This document shows positions 8,901 to 17,929 of a DNA stretch of 64,000 nt, one piece after another. The notes under the pieces are model-generated. The model was not told the DNA's origin and ran no database searches. It worked only from the letters and a program-made list of their open reading frames with translations. The stretch is from Nematostella vectensis (taxonomy: Eukaryota; Cnidaria; Anthozoa; Actiniaria; Edwardsiidae). Each line of letters opens with the position of its first letter. Positions within the stretch are counted from its first letter, which is position 1. Where the stretch lies: contig NC_064042.1 of the NCBI RefSeq assembly GCF_932526225.1, positions 10,182,540 through 10,246,539 of the forward strand. The letters run 5' to 3'. The position numbers were made by a program, and so were the translations under genes.

Positions 8901-11583
8901 TCGTGCGCGGTGTGAGTCCAGATCACCTCCTGTCATGGGCACCAAGTCCATCGCGAAAATGGCTTCAGTGTCATATGAAGATGCGTCGCCAATCAAACAC
9001 GCGGTTATCCTTTCTAACGCTCTGAGTGCTTGGCGGTCAATTCCAATCGTCTTGGACGCTCTTTTTCCAGGCACTGTAGCACCAAACCGCTGTAGATCAA
9101 CCAGCGCTGCTTCGATTACCAGTGACTTGACGATCCTCACAGCACCACCATCCGGGAGCTCCAGAATATTATTACCCGCAGGGCAACAAGAGCCTTTGCT
9201 ACCAAGGGTTAATGAAGAGGAAGCACTAACTGTCAGTAAACAGCTAGCAGCCAAATCACTTGCATCAGTGAAGGGCACAGAACCAACTCAGCCCATGGGG
9301 AAGAAGAGACAATTTAAGCCCGAGTACACCATGGGCTTGCTAGCAGTACTGGCTAGAGTAGTAAGCCGTGTTAACCGCCTGACGTCGTCCAACAGCAGCA
9401 CCATTGATGGAAATCGACTACTACCAATGAAGACCGCTGCACTCGGTTTCGCTGAATTTGGCACTGCCTTGTCGCCTGTTCTGATGTTCAATATCAGAAG
9501 AAAAGACCATGATGAGAACTCTTTAGACACCGCCCTTCATGAATCAACTTTACAGATGTCCAAAACTGTTTCGGTTGCTATGTCGACAGCACACGTGAAC
9601 ATCTTAGCCAACAGCCGCACTGCCACTGTTGCATCCTTTAAGAACGTGGAGACGGAGTTACAGCAAAAGGATGCTTCCAGTGACAATTATAACAAAAGTA
9701 TCAGCAGCAGTAGGGATATCGGTGGTCACATGTTGAGGACCGTGAGTCGTCCATTGTCGGCGCCAATGCCAAGACGCTCTACATCTATCAGTGACCTTGC
9801 ACGTGATTTGCCGAACCCGAGGCAAGCTGCTCACTCAGTATCACTCCCAGACCTGACCATGGTGCAAACTCCAGCTCGGTTTTCTAATGATGAACAAGCA
9901 AAACCATCTAAGCTGCGACTTGATGCACCAAAACCTCAATCGGCGCTGGTGACGTCGACAAAAACCAAGGCAGTAGAGCCACAGTCAGTGATGGCTTCCA
10001 AGCCTTCTTCTGCTTCTGCTTCCCCCAGCAACACCTACAGAACCCAAAACACTGATCAGGTTAAGTCTGGCTCGTCTATCCATGCTCCCACAAGCAATGA
10101 AGACATAATCAAGGCAATGTCTTCTTCTGCTACTTCTCCCAAGACCACTGAGCGCTTTGCTTCCAAACCTGAGGTGAAGGACGCGTGTGCAACTGAAAGT
10201 CCTTCACTTCTAACCGCATATGACATCCAAGAAAAAATAAACAGCCTCTCAATACATGCCAAAGAGACACGAACTCAGAAGAGGAGGAGACGTCGAGAAA
10301 AGGCTAAGCTATATGCCAGCTTGCGAGCTCTGTCGAATGACACAACGCCAGCCCACGACAGCAAGGCTGATAAAACGAAGACTAGCGTCACTGAGATTGA
10401 TGAGGATGTTACTACCACTGTTGCATCCTTTAAGAACGTGAAGACGAAGTTACAGCAAAAGGATGCCTCAAGTGGCAATGATAACGAAAGTGTCAATAGT
10501 ATTAGGGATATCATTGGTCACATGTTGAGGATCGTGAGTCATCCATCGTCGGCGCCAATGCCAAGACGCTCTACATCTATCAGTGACCTTGCACGTGATT
10601 TGCCGACCCCGAAGCAAGCTGCTCACTCAGTATCACCCCCAGACCTAACCATGGTGCAAACTCCAGCTCGGTTTTCTAATGGTGAACAAGCAAAACCATC
10701 TAAGCTGCGACTTGATGCAACAAAACCTCAATCGGCGCTGGTGACGTCGACAAAAACCAAGGCAGTAGAGCCACAGTCAGTGATGGCTTCCAAGCCTTCT
10801 TCTGCTTCTGCTTCCCCCAGCAACACCTACAGAACCCACAACACTGATCAGGTTAAGTCTGGCTCGTCTATCCATGCTCCCACAAGCAATAAAGACAGAA
10901 TCAGGGCAGTGTCTTCTTCTGCTATGGCTCCAAAAACATCTGAGCGTTTTACTACCAAGCTTGGTTCGTCTATCGATGCTCCCACAGGCAAGAAAGACAG
11001 AATCAAGGCAGTGTCTTCTTCTGTTACAGCTTCCAAGACATCCGAGCATTTTGCTACCAAGCCTGGTTCGTCTATCGATGCTCCTACAGGCAAGAAAGAC
11101 AGAATCAAGGCAGTTTCTTCTTCTGCTACTACTTCTAAGACCACTGGGCGCTTGGCTCCGTCGGGTTTGTCTTTACATGCTCTTCCAAGAAACATAGACA
11201 GAACAAGTCCTAGTAAATCAATCTCTTCGAAGCGTTCAAGCGACTCAGGCCCTTCAGCATACACGCTAAGGGTGATAAGGGAGAACCTCAGGACCAGCAG
11301 CCTTTCAGTGACGCCCCCAGAAAGGAGCCTTCAGACGCCTGTACCACCGAAACCAACTAAAGCACAAAAAAGAAAAGCACGCAGGGTGAAGCTGGAGATG
11401 TACCTTAGCATGAGCTTGAATACTCAAGGGGTTCATAGAAGAGGGTCATCTAATACACCAAGTGCTGCTAAACGCCCAATCAAAATGACTGAAGATGCAT
11501 TCCCGACGAAGGGAACAAGTGGCGGGCGTCAGAAAGCCACGGTTATTGGTAGAGCAGATGCATCGAAGTGTCCCACTGGCTAG
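5950..11583 (+). CDS. Novel single-pass membrane protein, array copy 1 (six coding exons, 1117 aa)
   Basis: Model: join(5950-6067, 6177-6221, 7503-7577, 7728-7808, 8111-8328, 8767-11583). Introns are phase 1 four times, then phase 0, with good GT-AG sites; the same model works in every unit. An in-frame TAG at 5926-5928 makes the ATG at 5950 the first possible start. Residues 2-17 form a hydrophobic leader. Exons 3 and 4 (residues 55-79 and 80-106) are homologous, EFRDR[RG]IGY[AE]R[EQ]P[TS]LP, and each ends in a sequon (N77-I-T, N101-T-T). A transmembrane helix lies at about 133-151, then an acidic stretch (154-166) and a tail of about 960 residues. A GTG-started reading of the last exon alone is an artefact: its first nine codons lie before the acceptor. 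I infer a type I surface protein; a signal-anchor topology is possible. Family and function unknown. Confidence 0.75.
6222..7502 (+). other. Intron 2 of copy 1 (1281 bp)
   Basis: The largest intron, with counterparts in every copy. It holds G runs (6490s, 6570s) and C runs (6745-6780, 7350-7370) of different length in each unit. It also has an acceptor-like TTTTCTGTTCAG ending at 6410; splicing from exon 2 to 6411 would add 11 residues beginning DTCAVY and stop at TAA 6443-6445. No other coding signal is evident; the short ORFs here change frame between units. Confidence 0.6.
7850..7942 (+). repeat. Degenerate copies of the exon 4 end plus an 11-bp hairpin, intron 4 of copy 1
   Basis: The end of exon 4 (ACGTGTATAAGAACACAAC, then a CAGGTGA splice site) recurs twice in the following intron, at about 7850 (ACGTGTATAACACTATC, then ACAGGTG) and 7910 (ACGTGTATAATACTACAC). 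GTGTATAACAC at 7853-7863 is an exact inverted repeat of GTGTTATACAC at 7887-7897. Both features persist in all five units. They look like decayed exon-end duplications; a role of the hairpin in splicing is possible but unproven. Confidence 0.6.
8767..11583 (+). CDS. Copy 1, exon 6: repetitive Ser/Thr/Pro/Lys-rich cytoplasmic tail
   Basis: This single 2817-bp exon encodes residues 180-1117. A partly ordered stretch at about 240-295 is followed by low-complexity sequence. A 183-residue block occurs twice (from residues 465 and 730, period 265 residues). Each contains RRSTSISDLARDLP, which fits basophilic-kinase consensus sites, and SLPDLTMVQTPARFSN (SPPDL in block 2 of this copy). A basic cluster, QKRRRRREKAKLYASL, lies near 683, and a diverged counterpart, QKRKARRVKLEMYLSM, near 1045. 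A 34-residue repeat begins near residue 878. No enzymatic domain is recognisable. The length and repeats suggest a disordered scaffold with phosphorylation or docking sites; that is inference. Confidence 0.8.
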   Translation, partial: EQGAPSATFHPLASCAENDLCSKQTQDLDKRVKLEEKEVQALVPPRARCESRSPPVMGTKSIAKMASVSYEDASPIKHAVILSNALSAWRSIPIVLDALFPGTVAPNRCRSTSAASITSDLTILTAPPSGSSRILLPAGQQEPLLPRVNEEEALTVSKQLAAKSLASVKGTEPTQPMGKKRQFKPEYTMGLLAVLARVVSRVNRLTSSNSSTIDGNRLLPMKTAALGFAEFGTALSPVLMFNIRRKDHDENSLDTALHESTLQMSKTVSVAMSTAHVNILANSRTATVASFKNVETELQQKDASSDNYNKSISSSRDIGGHMLRTVSRPLSAPMPRRSTSISDLARDLPNPRQAAHSVSLPDLTMVQTPARFSNDEQAKPSKLRLDAPKPQSALVTSTKTKAVEPQSVMASKPSSASASPSNTYRTQNTDQVKSGSSIHAPTSNEDIIKAMSSSATSPKTTERFASKPEVKDACATESPSLLTAYDIQEKINSLSIHAKETRTQKRRRRREKAKLYASLRALSNDTTPAHDSKADKTKTSVTEIDEDVTTTVASFKNVKTKLQQKDASSGNDNESVNSIRDIIGHMLRIVSHPSSAPMPRRSTSISDLARDLPTPKQAAHSVSPPDLTMVQTPARFSNGEQAKPSKLRLDATKPQSALVTSTKTKAVEPQSVMASKPSSASASPSNTYRTHNTDQVKSGSSIHAPTSNKDRIRAVSSSAMAPKTSERFTTKLGSSIDAPTGKKDRIKAVSSSVTASKTSEHFATKPGSSIDAPTGKKDRIKAVSSSATTSKTTGRLAPSGLSLHALPRNIDRTSPSKSISSKRSSDSGPSAYTLRVIRENLRTSSLSVTPPERSLQTPVPPKPTKAQKRKARRVKLEMYLSMSLNTQGVHRRGSSNTPSAAKRPIKMTEDAFPTKGTSGGRQKATVIGRADASKCPTG
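9622..10170 (+). repeat. Long coding repeat, block 1 (183 aa), copy 1
   Basis: Starts at TVASFKNVETELQQKDASS. It matches the block at 10417-10965 at an offset of 795 bp, with stretches of full nucleotide identity (for example around MPRRSTSISDLARDLP). The pattern suggests ongoing conversion between the blocks. Present at the same place in copies 2, 3 and 4. Confidence 0.9.
10417..10965 (+). repeat. Long coding repeat, block 2 (183 aa), copy 1
   Basis: Second block, starting TVASFKNVKTKLQQKDASS. Its C-terminal 34 residues seed the short 102-bp tandem repeat that follows. Differences from block 1 include HMLRIVSHPSSAP against HMLRTVSRPLSAP. Confidence 0.9.
10860..11150 (+). repeat. Coding minisatellite, 102-bp (34-aa) repeat, copy 1
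   Basis: Consensus GSSIDAPTGKKDRIKAVSSS followed by VTASKTSEHFATKP. Starts are at 10860, 10962 and 11064; the third copy runs into unique sequence. Copies 2 and 3 have four repeats. Copy 4 has three and lacks 12 residues at the end of the last one. The period is a multiple of three, so changes in number keep the frame. Confidence 0.9.
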
Positions 11584-11779
11584 AGACTCCCGTCACCCTC
11601 TGGACTTAAACGCCCTCAGAAATAAGATAGAATTATGTACCTGGACCTGTTCATATAACTTTTACAACACTCTCAGGAGTTAGGCTAGAACTCCATTATC
11701 AACCTATTCATATAGTTTCATATTACCCGTTCTCTATATGCCTTTTATTTTATGCTTATTTTCTATCCACTTGCAAACT

Positions 11780-11785
11780 AATAAA
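11780..11785 (+). promoter_or_regulatory. Poly(A) signal AATAAA, copy 1
   Basis: About 200 bp after the TAG stop and followed by a T-rich stretch (TTTGTCTTTTG). A second AATAAA occurs at 11996-12001. Confidence 0.55.
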
Positions 11786-13773
11786 CACTATTTCCGTTTA
11801 ATCCTTTGTCTTTTGTTTTTAAATGCTACTCTGAGAGAGGTTTGGAAATCCTAGAGGCTGCACACGGAAATTGCCACCCTTATGTTGCAGAGGCGTTGAC
11901 GTTTCAGGATTCATGTATAGACCAATCGCCTCTAGCCCCTCGCGAAGCCGAGTTATCTGTTTTCGTGCTGAAAACCAAGAGAACCTGGAAAAGACAATAA
12001 AAAGCTTTAGAACATTCTTTGGAGATAAAAAAGGCTTTTAATGCCGATGATTTTTTGTTGGACTTTTAGAAGGCTAGGGAAATGTTTGAGCTTTATACGT
12101 GGTTTTAGCAGTCTGAATCCGCAAGACCACTGGCGAGTTAAGCATGCATTGACTAAGGTAAAGTAAGGTAATTAATTCTCAAGTGAATCAGCAGTTGTTA
12201 GATTTGATAGTAACACTGTAGTTATAAGTTATAGTAGCTATGTAAGGACCTTTGGTATAAATCACAATCAGTTAAATCAATCGACATTTTAATGAACAAT
12301 TTCTTAATTTATATATTTAGATATTTACTAAATAATCTTACAATTTTTATGCTTTGAAAGTCCTTGATTCGAATTGTGTAAAGAATGTTTCTGTAGGCTA
12401 TAAACCCTTTGCAAATCAAACTCCCAATCCAATCTATTCTACGATAAAATTATATCAATCAAGTTTTAGACATTCAAAACCAAAATTTTAACCGCAAGTT
12501 GGATATGGACTTTAATTAGCAGATTTTTCATCTAAAGAGTACATCGCATAACGATGTTGAGATAATAACTATACACTAAAACATTTTATGCCACAAAAAA
12601 TGATGCCTGGTTATGTTAATAAAAAAATTCAATAAATAATAAAAAGTTAATATAATATAAAATAGTTATTTTTATAATATAATTATAAATATTATAATTT
12701 TATAATATAATTATAAAAATACTTTATACCTTAATAAATATCTTATTAAATATTGTACTATAACTTTGAGAAGATCACAAAGCTTAAGAAATACACCAAC
12801 ATACAAATTCATGGTGCTCCATTTTCCTAAACACGCCTTGCAAGATTCGAGGGGTGCAGACTCTTGTAAATGAGGACAAATAAAAAATTCCAAGAATTCA
12901 CGCACTAGACTCGCGGTAAAGAAAATGGGCATACCAGAGGGACTTTAGAATGTGAGGGGACGGGAAAAATATTCCAACTAAAAAATCATCGATCATAAAA
13001 GAGGACGCCATGGACTCGAGGCAACCCCTCCGCAACCCCTTAATAAAATCCATCACCCGTTTATCCCCAATAATCGCCATACGCTCGGTCTTGGGAAGGG
13101 AACTGTCTCGTCAGTACTATTGACTTCTGAGTCTTCTTAAACTGTAAAGTCCCCTTCCACTCTTTCTATTAACCGTCCCGTCCCCGTCACCAAAGTTTGT
13201 CTTGAGGTACTTGTCCTGGAATTGTCTCTCCTTGAACTCGAAGGTCTGATGGGTGGGCACCCCCCCCCCCCTTACAGGCAGTACAGCTAGGGTTACGCTC
13301 GGCGGGTGGTTGGACCAGACAGTGGGGGGGGGGGGGGGGGGGGGACTAGCCTATTGATGGTTTTACCGAGGGGGGAGTTCAGATCGTCCAGAAATTCTTC
13401 AAATGTTGAAATGACTGGCTGAGATTCAAAGAGAATGAGTTTTAGGTAATTAGGTTCTCCTGGTATTAAGTACTACTGCGAAACGATTCTTTTCGGGTAA
13501 GTAAGCCTTCGCTAATACATATTTTGCTTAGAACGGTTTTTCTTTTCTCTTTTACATCACTTTGGGCAATTAAGCTGTGTTCTTTTCTGGGATATGACAC
13601 GCTGGCACTAGGGCATACTGTGGCCTACCCCGTTTGTCACCATATCAAGAAAATTCAGCCAAAAATTGTTGTTTCTTCCACAGAAAACACGCTACAAGAA
13701 TTTGACGTTTTTGCCCTAAATAAATAACACATACATAATTTCTATTAAAGTTCACGAAATATTCATTCATTCA

Positions 13774-13930
13774 TAGCGGAGCCAAGCGCGGCCGCAGGCC
13801 GCGCGCGTAGCCCCATAGGCATAGAAATATGGTATAGGTATGCGACTTGGTTTTTGTGGTCATCGCGCGGGTACCCTGTGGTGTCACTCGCCAGCCAGCC
13901 AGCCAGTCAGTCAGTCAGCCGCGCGACTCC
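13774..13930. repeat. CpG-dense hairpin and (CCAG)n tract, unit 2
   Basis: Hairpin arms at 13786-13793 and 13797-13804. Tract is CCAG x4 then TCAG x3 (13891-13918). Confidence 0.75.
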
Positions 13931-15107
13931 CAGGCCCCACTCGGCCCCGAAATGTCGACTAAATACAAGCACGGAACAAGGGAAAAAGTTCTTGTCGATT
14001 ATGCGATGATTATTTATTTTGCCTCAAATTTTGTGACTTAAGGATAAAGTCAACTAGAGGAGATCTACTAACATTCATTCACGCCAAGATTTATATGGTT
14101 TTAGCTAGTAAATTTAAGCAAGTAACAGTTCACATTAAAAAGCGAACAGAACCACAAGAAAGCGACAAAAAAAAACAATGCAAGGTGAGTTTTGGAAGAG
14201 GATTTGTATTGTCTATTGAGGATATGACAGTTATTAGGCTTTTTGTTGTCCTTTTTGTATGCTTTGAGAATGCGAGTACTCAACTTAGTAATCAAATTAT
14301 TTGAGCATAACAGGTTTTGTTTTGACATTCTTCGTTTTATCTATATTCTTGATTGTGTTGAATAAAATACAACAAAAACTGGAATTCGTCTTTAATAAGA
14401 CTTCTTCAGGGCAGATTGATTGTGTTGAGATATTTCATAAAGGCTAACAAATATCGTGTTGAATTTGTCAAATACTGCTAAAGAAGACCTATCTTGTATT
14501 TATATCCTGTGCTCTTAGTCCTAAGAAGATACATATCCTTAGAAGATACCGCAGCTTTTTCAACTTACAAGAGAAATTTTCCTTACCGAGGATAAAAAAC
14601 CCTATTTTCAATATGTATTGTTGTTATTGTCTGCATCTTGCATCTCATGTGGTTATTTTTTTTTTCAAATAGTTGTGGAAAATTAGTTAGATTATAAATG
14701 GCTTGATAAAAAGATTGTTTTGAAAGAAATAATAAATAATTGTTTTCACTCTTTTACGAACCAGGAACTACCTGAGGGCCAAGATGAATGCTAAAGACTG
14801 GAAGACATGAGAATTAAAAATCATGTCTTGAAGAGAACAGTAGGATGTTCTTATTCACTTGTCATTTGATACCCCCACACCCATGGTCCCAGGGAAGGGT
14901 GGGGGATTCAACTTTAATAAAAGCCTGTTTCCAAGTTAAGAGTCAAAAACAGTCAATACCACCACCCCTCTTGACATATTCTGGTTAAAAAGTGGTCTAA
15001 AACCCCACATTAACCCCTGACTTCTGTGGGACCATAAGGGAGGGGGCACAAATGACTAGTTCATTACTATGTGATTCAGCAGTACACACTCATAGGTTTC
15101 TTTAGAA

Positions 15108-16432
15108 CAAGATACTTATATAATATAAAACTAAAAACAAACTTTTGCTTTTTAAATAATAAATCTGTAAAGAAAACAGTTTTCTATCAACCTAAAGATA
15201 ATGGGAAAGGGGATATTTTAGAAAAGTACTAAATATAATTATCACATTATTGTTATTATATTTTCTTTTCAGACATTTAAGGAAGAGTCATATTTCTTCC
15301 TTTTTCTTCTCCCTGTTGACTATTTTTATGCAATTGATGCTCTTTGCTATTTCCCCTCTACACCAAAAATAAATTAATGAACAGATTTGATTTTTAAATG
15401 AGAAATTTTCATTTATTACTTTCACTTATATTTTATTTTTAGGATTTTCTTTTCAAGTCTCTTGCCCATTACATTTATTTTAGTTGTTTAGATTTATTTC
15501 ATTGGAATAGTTAGATCCAGGGTTTCTCAAAACACCAAAATATAATGCATTACTAGATGTATATTTTTAGATATTAATTCCCATGGGGATGAAAAATCAC
15601 CACTTAAAATGGTACATTAAATCTTCAGCATTGCATCTTATCTAAAATTGTGTCTGACACTATATTCCATCTTTGAAATCCTGTTTCATCCATTGTTCTT
15701 CGCAAGAACAAAGCTTGTCAGAATGTAGCTTTACAAATGTACATTAAAGGAACTTTTATTAAGGGGAAGGGTTTTTTAGGGCAAGATACTTAAACTTTAT
15801 AACACTAGCAACAACCTTGTTCTTTTTCAATAATAGAATTCTGTTCACATAGCTTGGATAGCAAAGACATGGCCTCTTTAGAGGCCTGTGGTGGTGAAAG
15901 GGTTAAGATAATGGGGAAGGGGAAATGTCAAGAAATGCTCAATCAAATTATTTTCATTACTGTCATATTTTTTTCACCAAACCTTTCAAGTAGAGTCAAT
16001 TCACTTTATATCTCCTCTCCCGTCGATTGTTTTTTAGTCAATTGATATTCTTTGATTCCTCTCTACCCCAAACATAGATCAATGAAAGGGTTTGGTTTGA
16101 AATTAGAAGTTAGCATTTTCAATCTGTTTTTTCTTCATTGCATTCATTTGGGAGTAGGCCACCAACAACAAGGCCACTATTTGGTAAAGTGGGGTGCACC
16201 AATATCTAATGCATGAAAGGAGATATATTTTTGGATTTTAATTTCCAGACATTTTTCTGAATATTCGGTCCAATGAAGGAGAGAATCGCCACTAAATCAA
16301 TACATAAAAACCACAGTATGGCATCTAAACAGTCTAAATATATTATTTTGAATCTTTGGAATGCTGTTACATCTATGACATTTTCTGCACAAGGGCAAAG
16401 CTTGTGGGAGTATTGTTTTGATTAAAAAAAAA
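15108..16432. repeat. Old internal tandem duplication, unit 2
   Basis: Halves start at about 15108 and 15782; same structure as in unit 1. Confidence 0.7.
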
Positions 16433-16505
16433 GATACAGTCTTTTAAGCGGTCACCCTCGGGACTTAGGTTATTGACCGCTTAATAGAGGTTGACCGCTT
16501 AATCT
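16433..16505. mobile_element. Pogo-like inverted-repeat relic, unit 2
   Basis: The left arm has lost the AACCTCTA part (GATACAGTCTTTTAAGCGG). The right-arm duplication is as in unit 1, but the last part is trimmed. Confidence 0.5.
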
Positions 16506-17350
16506 CGCTATTTTCGCCCCTAAATTAGCGTAAATCGAGTTGTAATTATACATAAGAACTTTTTATTATAATAAACAACAGTAACAATCATGTTAGCCCT
16601 AAGACGGGGCCTGGTGCATTCCAATTTGATCCAGAAATGTTTGAAACCGCCAAAATAAATCGATATGTATTGTCGTATGCAGGGGGGGTGGGGGGGCACG
16701 TGCCCTCAGCGCCCCAACTCCTGCTACGGCCTGCAGAATGTTTCTATAGGTAGATTTGTAGATTTTCGTTCCTTGTAAGACACTTTCATCGATGCCACGA
16801 TGTGAGCAGGCGCCGGGCTGGGAAATCTTTCTAAGATCGATATGGAATGGAACATCGATAAATTATTTTGAGAATTACCAAACTCTGCGGTATCCGTTGC
16901 TAACTTAGCTCCAGCAAAAAGGCCTACTGCTCTAAACCTTATGATGAATGGCACCTTTTTCACTGTCAAACACATGGGGTGCAAAACTTTGAATTATTGA
17001 AAAATTTCCAGTTTGAGATTCGATCTACTGCTACAATTCGTAGATGTGGTTCCGGTTTCCCCACCACCAAGGTGGTGGCCAGGGATGAAATGGTGTCCAG
17101 GCGCTCACCCCTAACTACGCGTCTTCTTTAAAAAATATATTACAGATTCCCGTCTTTGAAGGATCGTCCGATAACTAATTCAATAGGGCGACGGGCGATT
17201 CACGATGCCAGCAAAAGGATGTCGCCTCAAGCACACTCGGTTGAGCGCGCACGCATTTCTTGACGACGTATTGAGGACTGGACCCTATCCATGATTCATT
17301 GCGCCAAGGCATATCATCAAGCGCCGCACGTCATGATCATAGAGCGAGAT

Positions 17351-17663
17351 ATATTATATTATATTATATTATATTATATTATATTATATTATATTATATT
17401 ATATTATATTATATTATATTATATTATATTATATTATATGATATTATATTATATTATATTATATTATATTATATTATATTATATTATATTATATTATATT
17501 ATATTATATTATATTATATTATATTATATTATATCATATCATATCATATCATATCATATCATATCATATTATATTATAATATATCATATGATATCATATC
17601 ATATCATATCATATCATATCATATCATATCATATCATATTATATTATATTATATATTATTTTT
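17351..17663. repeat. Pentanucleotide microsatellite, unit 2 (ATATT then ATATC)
   Basis: ATATT repeats with one ATATG interruption near 17436, then two runs of ATATC (from about 17531 and about 17591) separated by mixed repeats. Confidence 0.97.
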
Positions 17664-17929
17664 AGGGCTCCAGATATATCCTTGTTTGTTTTGGCAAAGA
17701 TTTTCAGCCCTCACACTCTAAAATGGTCTCCGCGGTCCCTGGCTAATGGCTCGGGCGAAGCGTCGTGTTGAAGACGGCATATTTATGCTTTCTCACTTTC
17801 CTTATATGGTGCGCGCGTGGTCAGAACCCTTGCGCGCGCGCGTGACGTCATGTCCGCTGGTGACGTAATAATGCAAATTAGAATAGAAATCAAAGAGACC
17901 CATGCTAGCTTGCAAGCTACAGATCTGCG
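17664..17929 (+). promoter_or_regulatory. Putative promoter, copy 2: CRE plus octamer
   Basis: TGACGTCA at 17843-17850, then TGACGTAA and ATGCAAAT at the same spacing as copy 1. The second site differs by one base from copy 1 (TGACGTGA). Confidence 0.5.

Larger units (their letters stand above)
11..12454 (+). repeat. Tandem array unit 1 (12.44 kb)
   Basis: First of five direct head-to-tail units; the boundary is arbitrary and set at a TCAATCAAGTTTTAG landmark in the AT-rich spacer. It is longer than units 2-4 because its pentanucleotide microsatellite is expanded (91 ATATG copies) and it keeps a 282-bp segment (4334-4615) missing from units 2 and 3. Its spacer most resembles units 4 and 5. 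Seen directly by lining up landmarks and the large exon between units. Confidence 0.95.
11786..17350. other. Spacer between gene copies 1 and 2
   Basis: Same content as the unit 1 spacer. Unit-specific features are an extra (ATAATTTTATAATAT)-type AT duplication near 12660-12715, a G run of about 22 near 13325, a C run near 13261, and the 282-bp deletion at 16815/16816. No conserved coding frame. Confidence 0.7.

Noticed and set aside
10848-11264. Minus-strand ORFs opposite exon 6 (also 22839-23357, 34930-35448 and 47276-47656)
   Set aside because: Shadows created by the 102-bp coding repeat, with no splice or start context; they change length with the repeat number.
11806-12000. 64-codon ORF after the poly(A) signal (MSFVFKCYSE)
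   Set aside because: Starts at TTG, lies beyond the probable transcript end, and its C-terminus differs in unit 4; no motif.
12711-13080. Minus-strand ORFs MAIIGDKRVM and MPIFFTASLV, repeated per unit
   Set aside because: Protein-like in places but split over two frames in every unit, with no recognisable motif or splice support. Perhaps a decayed gene fragment; not enough to annotate.
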